From: Clostridia bacterium
GTDB taxonomy: Bacteria > Bacillota > Clostridia > Christensenellales > Aristaeellaceae
Reading direction: 5' to 3'
DNA length: 44,968 nt
Assembly: GCA_017547285.1 (NCBI GenBank)
Contig: JAFYQB010000032.1
Location: 1 to 44,968, forward strand
Within the stretch, counting starts at the first letter, position 1, and every line of letters starts with the position of its first letter. The notes below the pieces were generated by a model that was given only the letters and a program-made list of their open reading frames with translations, ran no database searches and was not told where the DNA came from. Shown piece after piece: positions 7,891 to 16,224 of this stretch. The position numbers and the translations under genes are program-made.

Positions 7891-8799
7891 TTACAGTTGC
7901 AGCGCCAGTTTGGCTGCGCCCTGCGCGGGCGTGCCGTGCGCCTGAATGACCTTGAGACCCGGGCAGGATTCCTCGCACAGCGCGGTCACTTCGCGGTTGA
8001 TCAGCTCGCACTTGAGCAGGATGCTGCCTACAAAGGCCAGTTCGCCCTGCTTGAGATTCAGCGTTCGCCACACGCCCTTCACCAGTTCCGTCAGCTCGCG
8101 GGCGGCTTTGTGCGCAATGTTCAGCGCAGCTTCATCGCCCATGCTCATGGCTTTGGTCATCAGCGGAGAAAGAGCGGCGACTTCCTTTTTGTTGGTGGAG
8201 GGAGCGTACAGCCATGTAATCATATCACGGCTGTTTTCAAAGCCCATTTCTTCTTTCAGAAGCGCGGTCAGAACCGTGGGCGGGATGCGGTTGTCCATGG
8301 CGCGCACAGCAGCGGCCAGAATATCGCGGCCGATGGCGTATCCGCCGCCTTCGTCGTCAATCAGGTAGCCGCAGCCGCCGGTGCGGGCCGTGCGGCCCTG
8401 ACCGTCCTGACCGCAGCACACGCTGCCGGTACCGGCCACCAGCACTGCGCCCGCGCTTTCCACCGCGCCTGCCAGAGCGATCTCCTGATCGCCCTTCAGG
8501 GCAAGCGGGCCCTGATAGCCGCTTGCACGTACCTGTTCGGTGATCAGACCGCTGGCGTCCTTGTTGCTTACGCCCGCAATGCCGATCACAATGCCGGCGC
8601 AGGCGTCAAGCCCACCGGGAAGCGAGGCCAGAAAGGCCATGCCGTCGCGGATGGTCTGCGTAACGCGCTCGCGGGTCGCGCCGTTGATGTTGATGGGGCC
8701 GAAGAAATCCGTGGCAATGGTTTCACCGGCTGCGTTTACGCACAGTACTTCCGTTTTTGTGCCGCCGCCGTCCCAGCCGCTGTAATAACGTTCATTCAT
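7891..8799 (-). CDS. murK: N-acetylmuramic acid/N-acetylglucosamine kinase, BadF/BadG ATPase family
   Basis: A 302-residue cytoplasmic kinase of the ASKHA fold. The phosphate-1 motif WDGGGTKTE is at the N-terminus, VLVAGTGSVCCG forms phosphate-2, and GGCGYLIDDEGGGYAIGRD is the family block. In Clostridium acetobutylicum MurK phosphorylates both MurNAc and GlcNAc at O6; the divergent murQ neighbour makes that activity the best reading here. Its product MurNAc-6-phosphate is the MurQ substrate. ATG at 8799 follows GAGGAG. Transcription starts from a promoter at 8835-8863 that overlaps a palindrome; a terminator follows the gene. A plain GlcNAc kinase is the alternative. Confidence 0.85.
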   Translation of the reverse strand: MNERYYSGWDGGGTKTEVLCVNAAGETIATDFFGPININGATRERVTQTIRDGMAFLASLPGGLDACAGIVIGIAGVSNKDASGLITEQVRASGYQGPLALKGDQEIALAGAVESAGAVLVAGTGSVCCGQDGQGRTARTGGCGYLIDDEGGGYAIGRDILAAAVRAMDNRIPPTVLTALLKEEMGFENSRDMITWLYAPSTNKKEVAALSPLMTKAMSMGDEAALNIAHKAARELTELVKGVWRTLNLKQGELAFVGSILLKCELINREVTALCEESCPGLKVIQAHGTPAQGAAKLALQL

Positions 8800-8823
8800 C
8801 TTTCAACACTCCTCATGTGTTGG

Positions 8824-8839
8824 ATACTGAGTTCAGTAT
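8824..8839. promoter_or_regulatory. Palindromic operator candidate between murK and murQ
   Basis: ATACTGA and TCAGTAT form a perfect inverted repeat around GT. The right half overlaps the -10 box of the murK promoter, the usual place for a repressor site. An RpiR/MurR-type regulator is encoded at 25699-26565, but nothing links the two directly. Confidence 0.5.
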
Positions 8840-8863
8840 AGGAAACCCAGCGCGCAAAGTCAA
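8835..8863 (-). promoter_or_regulatory. Sigma-A promoter of murK
   Basis: On the minus strand TTGACT (8863-8858) is separated by exactly 17 bases from TATACT (8840-8835). Confidence 0.8.
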
Positions 8864-8883
8864 GGGTGAACTTGCCCTCGGCC

Positions 8884-8912
8884 TTGACAAAGAAACCTTC
8901 GAAGACTATACT
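8884..8912 (+). promoter_or_regulatory. Sigma-A promoter of murQ
   Basis: TTGACA at 8884-8889 and TATACT at 8907-8912 with a 17-base spacer; near consensus. The transcript would begin about 75 bases before the murQ ATG. Confidence 0.85.
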
Positions 8913-8992
8913 TTTATTATATATGTCTTGCCGTTTTATGCATCAAACAAAACCAAAACCCGTCCGGGACAACGCAAGGAGGACGTTTATCA

Positions 8993-9889
<897 letters not shown>

Positions 9890-9910
9890 GAAAGCGGCTT
9901 GGCGCATCTC

Positions 9911-10227
9911 CCCTCATCCGTCACCTTCGGTGACAGCTTCCCCCCAGGGGGAAGCGTGCGAGGCTGGATGTTTTGCATGCTTGGTTTCACTGCGCGGAGG
10001 CGCTGGCGGGCGGCACGAATACCGCCCTCGTGTTCCTCGTTGAACACTGCTTTTTCACCTCATCCGTCACCCGAAGGGTGACACCTTCCCCTCGAGGGGA
10101 AGGCAGCGCAAGCGAGCCGGAGGTCCCTCCGACCTCCGGCGGTCTTCGCTGCAGCTCCAAACATAACACACAACCTCTGACCGTGTGAAACGCGGTCAGT
10201 CTGGGGTGCAGGGGCCCTGCCCCTGCC
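9911..10227. repeat. Composite hairpin element, locus 2 (modules A-D-A-B-C)
   Basis: Fills the murQ-nagZ gap. Module A (9911-9964) is almost identical to locus 1. Module D (10006-10039) ends TCGTGTTCCTCG. A second A copy (10058-10107) has changed stems that still pair: GTCACCC-GAA-GGGTGAC and CCTTCCCC-TCGA-GGGGAAGG. Module B (10108-10148) is GAGCCGGAGGT...ACCTCCGGCGGTCTT. Module C (10176-10227) has CTGACCG...CGGTCAG and GCAGGGGC-CCT-GCCCCTGC. The copy-to-copy changes are compensatory. Confidence 0.85.
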
Positions 10228-10265
10228 CGCCGGAGGCCCCCCCCGTAAACAAAGGAGCGTACTGC

Positions 10266-11792
10266 ATGATTCGTGATATCATCTGGAAAACAGGCCAGCG
10301 TTTTGTGGCTGGCTTTCATGGCACTGCGATCCCTGAGGATTTCAGGGAACTGGTGCGCAAATACAAGGTGGGCAACGTGATCCTGTTCAAGCGCAATGTG
10401 GAGAGCGCGGAGCAGCTCAAAAAGCTGTGCGATGATCTGCAGGAACTGATTATGTCTGAAACGGGCCTGCCTGCGTTTATCACCATCGACCAGGAAGGCG
10501 GCGCGGTGACCCGTCTGCCGGAGGAGTGCGCCATCACCCCGTGCGCCATGGCGCTGGCTTCCACGGGCAATGTGGAGAACGCGTATCAGTCCGGTGTGAT
10601 CACAGGAAAAGAATTGAATGCCATCGGCGTGAACTTTGACCTTGCGCCCGTGATGGACACCAACTCCAACCCGCGCAATCCGGTCATCGGCGTGCGTTCC
10701 TTTGGCGATCAGCCCGAAACGGTCGCCAACTACGGCTGCGCCATGATCCGCGGTCTGGAGGAAAACGTCATCAGCTGCGCCAAACATTTCCCCGGCCACG
10801 GCGATACGGATGTGGACTCCCATCTGGGCCTGCCGGTGGTGGACAAGAGCATCGAAGAACTGGAAGCCTGCGAGCTGATCCCCTTCAAGGCAGCAGCCGA
10901 GGCCGGCGTGAGCGCCATTATGACCACGCACATCCTGTTCCCGCAGATCGAAAAGGACAATGTGCCCGCCACCATGTCCAAAACCATCATGCAGGGCATC
11001 CTGCGTGAAAAGCTGGGTTTCAAGGGCTTGATCATTTCTGACTGCATGATGATGCAGGCCATCGCTACTTTCTACGGCACGGTGAAAGGCTCGCTGGCGG
11101 CCATTGATGCGGGTGTGGATCTGATCTGTGTGTGCCATGATCCCAAACTGACCGGCGAAGCCTGCGAGCATACCGCTGCCAACGCAGATCCCGAAATGAT
11201 GGACAAGTGCATTGAGCGCATTGTGGCCGCCAAGGAAGCGCTGCTCAGGCGCGAACGTCAGCCCATGAGCGTATGCACCGATCCCGAAGCCCTGCGCAAT
11301 GTGCAGGAGCAGCGCGCTGCCTCCGTGTGCATGGTGGGCGCGGAGGAAGTGCCCGCGCTGGGCGATCAGCCCTTCTTTGTGGGCTGTCATCCCTTCCACA
11401 CCTCGCAGGCGGTGGATCAGCTCAGCCGCTTCACCGGCTTTACCGATTACATGCAGAAGGAACTGGGCGGTTCCAGCATGGTCACGCCTGTGCTGCCCGA
11501 ACAGAAGGATATTGACGAGGCCGTGGCCGCCGCGCAGGGCGCCAGCTGTATCGTGCTGTGCGCCTACAACGCCCACATCCGCCGCAGCCAGATCGACCTG
11601 ATGAACGCGCTGGCTGCCACCGGCAAGCCGCTGGTGGTGTGCGCCATGGGCAACCCCTATGACCTGAGCGATCTGCCGGAAGGCGCATGCGGCCTGACCG
11701 CATTCGAGTACACGGTGGATATGCTCAAAATCCTCAGGGATGTGCTGACCGGCGCGTACAAGCCGGTGGGCACGCTGAGTGTGAAACTGTAA
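10266..11792 (+). CDS. nagZ: Beta-N-acetylhexosaminidase, glycoside hydrolase family 3
   Basis: A 508-residue GH3 enzyme. The N-terminal TIM barrel includes ITIDQEGGAVTRLP and the NagZ signature KHFPGHGDTDVDSHLGLP, holding the His/Asp pair that acts as acid/base; the nucleophile Asp is probably in LIISDCMMM. A C-terminal alpha/beta domain (from about 360) makes it longer than E. coli NagZ, resembling Bacillus NagZ. No signal peptide is present, so it should act in the cytosol on imported GlcNAc-MurNAc, unlike the exported B. subtilis enzyme. The ATG at 10266 follows AAAGGAG; an in-frame extension to 10185 runs into repeat module C and was rejected. Its promoter was not found; it may be read from murQ through the repeats. 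Confidence 0.9.
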   Translation: MIRDIIWKTGQRFVAGFHGTAIPEDFRELVRKYKVGNVILFKRNVESAEQLKKLCDDLQELIMSETGLPAFITIDQEGGAVTRLPEECAITPCAMALASTGNVENAYQSGVITGKELNAIGVNFDLAPVMDTNSNPRNPVIGVRSFGDQPETVANYGCAMIRGLEENVISCAKHFPGHGDTDVDSHLGLPVVDKSIEELEACELIPFKAAAEAGVSAIMTTHILFPQIEKDNVPATMSKTIMQGILREKLGFKGLIISDCMMMQAIATFYGTVKGSLAAIDAGVDLICVCHDPKLTGEACEHTAANADPEMMDKCIERIVAAKEALLRRERQPMSVCTDPEALRNVQEQRAASVCMVGAEEVPALGDQPFFVGCHPFHTSQAVDQLSRFTGFTDYMQKELGGSSMVTPVLPEQKDIDEAVAAAQGASCIVLCAYNAHIRRSQIDLMNALAATGKPLVVCAMGNPYDLSDLPEGACGLTAFEYTVDMLKILRDVLTGAYKPVGTLSVKL

Positions 11793-11802
11793 ATTCAGCA
11801 AC

Positions 11803-11827
11803 GGGCCCGGCGTAAATGGCCGGGCCC
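11803..11827 (+). terminator. Hairpin after nagZ
   Basis: GGGCCCGGC and GCCGGGCCC form a perfect 9-bp stem around a 7-base loop. Only TGATTGAT follows, so termination may be partial and allow read-through to the nitroreductase gene. Confidence 0.55.
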
Positions 11828-11849
11828 TGATTGATAGGAGAAAGAAACT

Positions 11850-12578
11850 GTGAACGAAACCATCCGTCAGCTTTATGACCGCAAATCCACCCGCGCCTTT
11901 GAAAACAGACCCATTCCTGCCGAAGCAAAGGAAGTCATCCTGCAGGCGGCCGTCATGGCGCCCACGGCGGGCTGCCAGCAGCTGTATACCATTCTGGATA
12001 TCACCGATCAGGGCATCAAGGATCAGCTGGTCAAAAGCTGCGACAACCAGCCGTTTATTGCTTCTGCGCCCATGGTGCTCATCTTCTGCGCGGACTGCCG
12101 CAAATGGTATGAGGCGTTCAAAGCAGCGGGCTGCGAACCTCGCAATCCTGGCGTGGGCGACCTGCTGCTGGCGGTAAGCGACGCCAACATTGCTGCGCAG
12201 AATGCCGTGACGGCGGCGGAAAGTCTGGGCATTGGTTCCTGCTACATTGGCGATGTGATGGAAAATGCCGAAATTCATCAGCGGATGCTGCATCTGCCCC
12301 GCTATGTATTCCCGGCGGCCATGCTGGTATTCGGCTATCCCACGCAGCAGCAGAAAGAGCGTGTGAAACCGCAGCGCGCCGCCATGCGCCATGTGGTGCA
12401 TGAGAATGCCTATCGCGAAATGGACGCCGGGGAGCTGGCGGAGATGCTTTCCTACAAGGCCGTGCAGCGACCCTATCAGGAATGGCTGCAGGCGTTCTGT
12501 GACCGCAAGTACAATTCGGACTTTTCCCGTGAAATGACCCGCTCGGTAGCCGTCTATCTGGGACAGTTTGAGGATTGA
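11850..12578 (+). CDS. Nitroreductase family protein
   Basis: A 242-residue FMN-dependent oxidoreductase-like protein. The N-terminus TIRQLYDRKSTRAFENRPI carries the Arg-Ser-x-Arg FMN-phosphate motif, followed by AVMAPTAGCQQLY, and the middle has NAVTAAESLGIGSCYIGD, both typical of NfsA/FrxA-like proteins. It probably uses NAD(P)H to reduce a quinone, flavin or nitro compound; the substrate cannot be told. The GTG at 11850 has TAGGAG nine bases upstream, and no ATG nearby fits. A weak hairpin separates it from nagZ. Confidence 0.85.
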   Translation: MNETIRQLYDRKSTRAFENRPIPAEAKEVILQAAVMAPTAGCQQLYTILDITDQGIKDQLVKSCDNQPFIASAPMVLIFCADCRKWYEAFKAAGCEPRNPGVGDLLLAVSDANIAAQNAVTAAESLGIGSCYIGDVMENAEIHQRMLHLPRYVFPAAMLVFGYPTQQQKERVKPQRAAMRHVVHENAYREMDAGELAEMLSYKAVQRPYQEWLQAFCDRKYNSDFSREMTRSVAVYLGQFED

Positions 12579-12582
12579 CGCA

Positions 12583-12612
12583 TTGCGCACACGATGCGGT
12601 TCGTGTTACAAT
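12583..12612 (+). promoter_or_regulatory. Extended -10 promoter
   Basis: TTGCGC at 12583-12588, an 18-base spacer, and TACAAT at 12607-12612 preceded by TGT (extended -10). It lies 38 bases before the start of the secreted-protein gene. Confidence 0.6.
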
Positions 12613-12649
12613 AAACACAACACGGATACGAAAGAGGTGTCCCTTTTTG

Positions 12650-13852
12650 ATGAAACGTTTTCTGACGCTGCTTGCAGCGCTTGTCATGATGGTGGGCTGC
12701 GTGCAGACCGCTTCTGCATCGCCCATTGCGACCTATTCGCTGCCCAAAGGCGCGCAGGCTGTGCACCTGTGGGACAGCAGCTCTTGGGAGATTCCTGCCG
12801 GGCTGGAGGGCATGTATACCCTGATGCAGAACGCGGAAATGTACGGCGATGTGTATCTGGTGCGCATGCCCAACGGGCGCGCGCTGGCAAGCGTAAGCGT
12901 GATGAAGCCGGACAATGCCCTGACGGCGCAGGAACTGCTGGCGCTGTGGCCGCAGATCGCTCAGAACATTGCCAAAAAGGGTGTGAGCGTGGACGCCAGC
13001 GAAAGCTGCGCCTGCGTGGAAACCCTGTACGGCTTTGAAGCATTGCATATTCAGACTGATATCACCCTGGGAGAATGGGGCAGCGGTATCACGCTCGATG
13101 CCGAGGCCATCGCTTTCATGCGCGGCGACGAGCTGCTGGAGGTGTGGGCGGTCGTTCCCAAAGCCAACGCCTATCCCGAGGACGATCCTGCCGCGCAGGA
13201 ACTGGCAGCGGATGCGGAGGCCATGGACTCGTTTGTGCAGTCGCTCAACTTTACCAATCTGGAATCCCTGTCCACGGAAGGTGTGCCCTATGCGGACCCG
13301 GAAGGCCGGTTCGGGCTGGTCATCCCGGCAGGAAGCACGGTGCTGACCGCGCAGTCTTCACAGGAGGAGATCGACCAAGCGCGCGAAAACTATCTGGCCG
13401 TTCATGAAACCGGCGCGGAGAAACTGTTTGATGAATACATTACGGATATGCGCACGCAGAACGTAACGGTGATCTTTGCGGAAAATTACCATGTGGTGGC
13501 GGAAATTTACGCCTCGCAGGAAGAGGATTTCCGCGATGTAACGGCGGATCAGCTGGCAAAGCTCGCCCAACCGATCCAGCAGAATCTGGCCGAAAAGTAT
13601 GATGTTGTTTTGCCGCTGAGCACGGACGAACGCGCGCTGATCAGCGGTCACAAGCATGCCTGGCTCAACTACTGGCTGCGCTCCGGCGACGCGGATGTGC
13701 AGCTGGATGTGCTGGCCGCTGTGCTGGATGACGCCTGGCTGTACGAGGTGGATCTTTACACCCACAACGGCAATCAAGAACAGCGCATGCTGTGGTACAG
13801 CTTTATGACCCAGACGCTGCGCTACACGCCGCCTGAAAACGCGTTGGATTAA
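12650..13852 (+). CDS. Secreted or lipid-anchored protein of unknown function
   Basis: A 400-residue protein with a signal peptide MKRFLTLLAALVMMVGC; the end could be a lipobox (VGC) or an Ala-Ser-Ala site a few residues later. The rest is hydrophilic, acidic and free of further membrane segments, with two apparently related halves each beginning with a short YSLP/YADPEGRFG-type strand and a following alpha/beta pattern. I do not recognise the family. ATG at 12650 is preceded by AAAGAGGTG; an upstream in-frame start lies in the promoter. It is followed after 14 bases by a GT2 glycosyltransferase and probably shares its transcript. Confidence 0.7.
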   Translation: MKRFLTLLAALVMMVGCVQTASASPIATYSLPKGAQAVHLWDSSSWEIPAGLEGMYTLMQNAEMYGDVYLVRMPNGRALASVSVMKPDNALTAQELLALWPQIAQNIAKKGVSVDASESCACVETLYGFEALHIQTDITLGEWGSGITLDAEAIAFMRGDELLEVWAVVPKANAYPEDDPAAQELAADAEAMDSFVQSLNFTNLESLSTEGVPYADPEGRFGLVIPAGSTVLTAQSSQEEIDQARENYLAVHETGAEKLFDEYITDMRTQNVTVIFAENYHVVAEIYASQEEDFRDVTADQLAKLAQPIQQNLAEKYDVVLPLSTDERALISGHKHAWLNYWLRSGDADVQLDVLAAVLDDAWLYEVDLYTHNGNQEQRMLWYSFMTQTLRYTPPENALD

Positions 13853-13866
13853 CGGAGGATGAAACG

Positions 13867-14790
13867 ATGAAAAAACTGAGCGTGGTCATTCCCTGTTATA
13901 ATGAGGAAGAGGCCGTACCGCTGTTCTATGAGGCGTTCCTGAAAGAAGTGCAGGGCATGCCTGTGGAATTTGAACTGATGTTTGTGGATGACGGCAGCCG
14001 CGACGGCACGCTTGGGCAGTTTGAAAAACTGCATGCGCTGGATGAACGCGTGCATTACATCAGCTTCAGCCGCAATTTCGGCAAGGAAAGCGCCATGTTT
14101 GCCGGTATGGAGGCCGCTACGGGCGATTATGTGGCCATCATGGATGTGGACCTGCAGGATCCGCCGTCCCTGCTGCCGGAAATGCTGGACGCGATTGAAA
14201 ACGACGGTTATGACTGCGTGGCCAGCCGCCGTGTGACCCGCAAGGGCGAGCCGCCCATCCGCAGTTTCTTTGCCCGCGCTTTCTACCGGCTGATCAACGG
14301 CATCAGCAAGACCGAGATCGTGGACGGCGCGCGTGATTTTCGCCTGATGACCCGCCAGATGGTGGATGCGATCCTTTCGCTGAAGGAAGTGGGCCGTTTT
14401 TCCAAGGGCCTTTTCAGCTGGGTGGGCTTCAAAACCAAATGGCTGGAATATGAAAACATCGAGCGCGTGGCGGGCGAAACCAAATGGTCGTTCTGGAAGC
14501 TGCTGCTGTATTCCATCGACGGCATCACCGCCTTCTCAACTGCGCCGCTGGCCATCGCGTCCTTTGCAGGCGTTTTGTTCTGCGTCATCGCCTTTGCCAT
14601 GCTTTTGTTCTTCTTTTTCAAAACCATTCTCTTCGGTGATCCGGTCGCAGGCTTCCCGGCCAGCATCTGCATTATTCTGTTCCTGGGCGGCATTCAGTTG
14701 TTCTGCATCGGCATTCTGGGCCAGTATTTGAGCAAAACCTATCTGGAAACCAAAAAGAGGCCCATCTACATCGTCAAAACCAAAAAATGA
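13867..14790 (+). CDS. Family 2 glycosyltransferase, GtrB/DPM1-like
   Basis: A 307-residue enzyme. The GT-A domain starts MKKLSVVIPCYNEEEAVP, with FVDDGSRDGT and the metal/nucleotide motif MDVDLQDPP near residue 95. Two C-terminal membrane segments (about 229-255 and 265-292) and a basic tail match GtrB-type polyprenyl-phosphate glycosyltransferases, which put glucose or a similar sugar onto undecaprenyl phosphate at the inner face of the membrane. The sugar and the acceptor pathway are not evident, and no flippase is nearby. ATG at 13867 follows GGAGGATGAAACG. Its stop codon lies in the arm of a shared terminator. Confidence 0.9.
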   Translation: MKKLSVVIPCYNEEEAVPLFYEAFLKEVQGMPVEFELMFVDDGSRDGTLGQFEKLHALDERVHYISFSRNFGKESAMFAGMEAATGDYVAIMDVDLQDPPSLLPEMLDAIENDGYDCVASRRVTRKGEPPIRSFFARAFYRLINGISKTEIVDGARDFRLMTRQMVDAILSLKEVGRFSKGLFSWVGFKTKWLEYENIERVAGETKWSFWKLLLYSIDGITAFSTAPLAIASFAGVLFCVIAFAMLLFFFFKTILFGDPVAGFPASICIILFLGGIQLFCIGILGQYLSKTYLETKKRPIYIVKTKK

Positions 14791-14835
14791 GCATACAAAA
14801 AGAACCGCTTCAAGGCGGTTCTTTTTGTATGCTCA
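14788..14835. terminator. Bidirectional terminator including both stop codons
   Basis: A perfect 21-bp inverted repeat (arms 14788-14808 and 14815-14835, 6-base centre). Each arm has an A5 or T5 tract beside a GC core GAACCGC/GCGGTTC. Its outermost three bases on each side are the TGA stops of the two convergent genes, so no untranslated spacer exists on either side. Confidence 0.92.
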
Positions 14836-16224
14836 GGACTTGTGGAACAGCAGGCGCTCGTAGCGTTCCTGATCGGCGTCGCGAACCATGATCTCCATTT
14901 CCTCGTCGCCCATGACGGTGTTGCGGCCCTGGGCGTAGAGCTCGTCGATCTTGGCCTTTACGGCAACGACCAGCGGGTCCTGCTTGTCCAGCATATGTTC
15001 GTTCAGCAGGCGGAAGTAGCTGTTCATCCAGTGCGCCACGCCGGCAAGGCCGCTGTGGCTGTCCACCGCGACCATCGCGGGACGGTTGAGGATGGCGGAG
15101 GTGTTGAAAATGTTGTAGATTTCCTCGTCCTTGAGCAGGCCGTCTGCATGGATGCCGGCGCGGGTCACGTTGAAGTGACGGCCAACGAAGGGCTGGCGCG
15201 GGCTGATCTCGATGCCGATCTCGCGTTCCATGTATTCGGCGATTTCGGTTACGGCGGTCAGGTCCATGCCGCCGGTATCGCCGCGCAGGGCCTGATATTC
15301 GATGGCCATGGCTTCCAGCGGGCAGTTGCCCGTGCGTTCGCCAATGCCCAACAGCGAGCAATTGATGCTGGAACAGCCGTACAGCCACGCCGTGCCGGCG
15401 TTGGACACCACCTTGTAGAAATCGTTGTGGCCGTGCCATTCCAGCTGTGCGCTGGGCACCTGCGCGTAGTGGTTGAGACCGTAAATAATGCCGGACACGC
15501 TGCGGGGCAGCGCTGCGCCGGGGTAGGATACGCCGTAGCCCATGGTGTCGCAGGCGCGGATTTTGATGGGAATGCCGCTTTCGCGGGCCAGCTCCATCAG
15601 CTTTTCGGCAAAGGGCAGCACAAAGCCGTAGTAGTCGGCGCGGGTGATGTCCTCAAAATGGCAGCGCGGCACGATGCCCATCTCCAGCGCGGCCTTCACA
15701 ATGCCCAGGTACTTGTCCATAGCCTGAGAACGGGTCAGGTGCATCTTCTTGAAGATGTGGTAGTCGGAACAGGAAACCAGAATGCCGGTTTCCTTTACGC
15801 CTGCGCGCCGGACCAGCTGAAAATCCTTTTCGTTGGCGCGGATCCACGTGGTGATCTCCGGAAAACGCAGCCCCAGATTCTGGCAGCGTTCCAGCGCCTC
15901 GCGGTCGCGGTCGGTGTAAAGGAAGAACTCGCTCTGGCGGACAAGTCCGTAGGGGCCGCCCAGACGGCTTTCCAGCTTGAAAAGATGCTCGATCTGCGCG
16001 GGTGTGAAGGGGCTGACGGACTGCTGTCCGTCGCGGAAAGTGGTATCCGTCATCCAGATTTCGTCCGGCATGTTGGCGGGAACCAGTCGGTTGTTGAAGG
16101 CGATTTTGGGAATGGATTGGTAATCGAAGCTTTCGCGGTAGAGGTTGGGTTCGGCAACGTCCTGCAGCTCATACTGGTACTTGGACTGCATGAGCATGTT
16201 GGTCTTTTTGCTGAATTCAAGCAT
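14833..16224 (-). CDS. DRE-TIM acyltransferase: Re-citrate synthase / homocitrate synthase-like
   Basis: A 463-residue member of the HMGL-like family that joins an acyl-CoA to a 2-oxo acid. The metal-binding start motif DTTFRDGQQS is at 60-69, LEWHGHNDFYKVVSNAG at about 261-277 supplies the two metal His, and GIGERTGNCPLEAM follows. The C-terminal leucine-regulatory domain of 2-isopropylmalate synthase is missing. It resembles, from memory, the clostridial Re-citrate synthases, which are often mis-named. The upstream aminotransferase, overlapping by eight bases, fits a role in 2-oxoglutarate and glutamate supply; homocitrate or citramalate synthesis are alternatives. ATG at 16224 is translationally coupled. 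Confidence 0.75.
   Translation of the reverse strand: MLEFSKKTNMLMQSKYQYELQDVAEPNLYRESFDYQSIPKIAFNNRLVPANMPDEIWMTDTTFRDGQQSVSPFTPAQIEHLFKLESRLGGPYGLVRQSEFFLYTDRDREALERCQNLGLRFPEITTWIRANEKDFQLVRRAGVKETGILVSCSDYHIFKKMHLTRSQAMDKYLGIVKAALEMGIVPRCHFEDITRADYYGFVLPFAEKLMELARESGIPIKIRACDTMGYGVSYPGAALPRSVSGIIYGLNHYAQVPSAQLEWHGHNDFYKVVSNAGTAWLYGCSSINCSLLGIGERTGNCPLEAMAIEYQALRGDTGGMDLTAVTEIAEYMEREIGIEISPRQPFVGRHFNVTRAGIHADGLLKDEEIYNIFNTSAILNRPAMVAVDSHSGLAGVAHWMNSYFRLLNEHMLDKQDPLVVAVKAKIDELYAQGRNTVMGDEEMEIMVRDADQERYERLLFHKS

Noticed and set aside
9987..12590. A long open frame on the minus strand, about 860 codons, opposite nagZ and the nitroreductase gene
   Set aside because: It lies fully antisense to two recognised enzymes, has His/Gly/Arg-rich low-complexity content typical of reading GC-rich genes in the wrong frame, and matches no family. 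The same holds for the long antisense frames at 183-1121, 2481-4727, 34885-37872 and 39853-41799.
14833..16224. 2-isopropylmalate synthase (leuA)
   Set aside because: The C-terminal regulatory domain is absent and no leuB/leuC/leuD gene is adjacent; the Re-citrate/homocitrate branch fits better.
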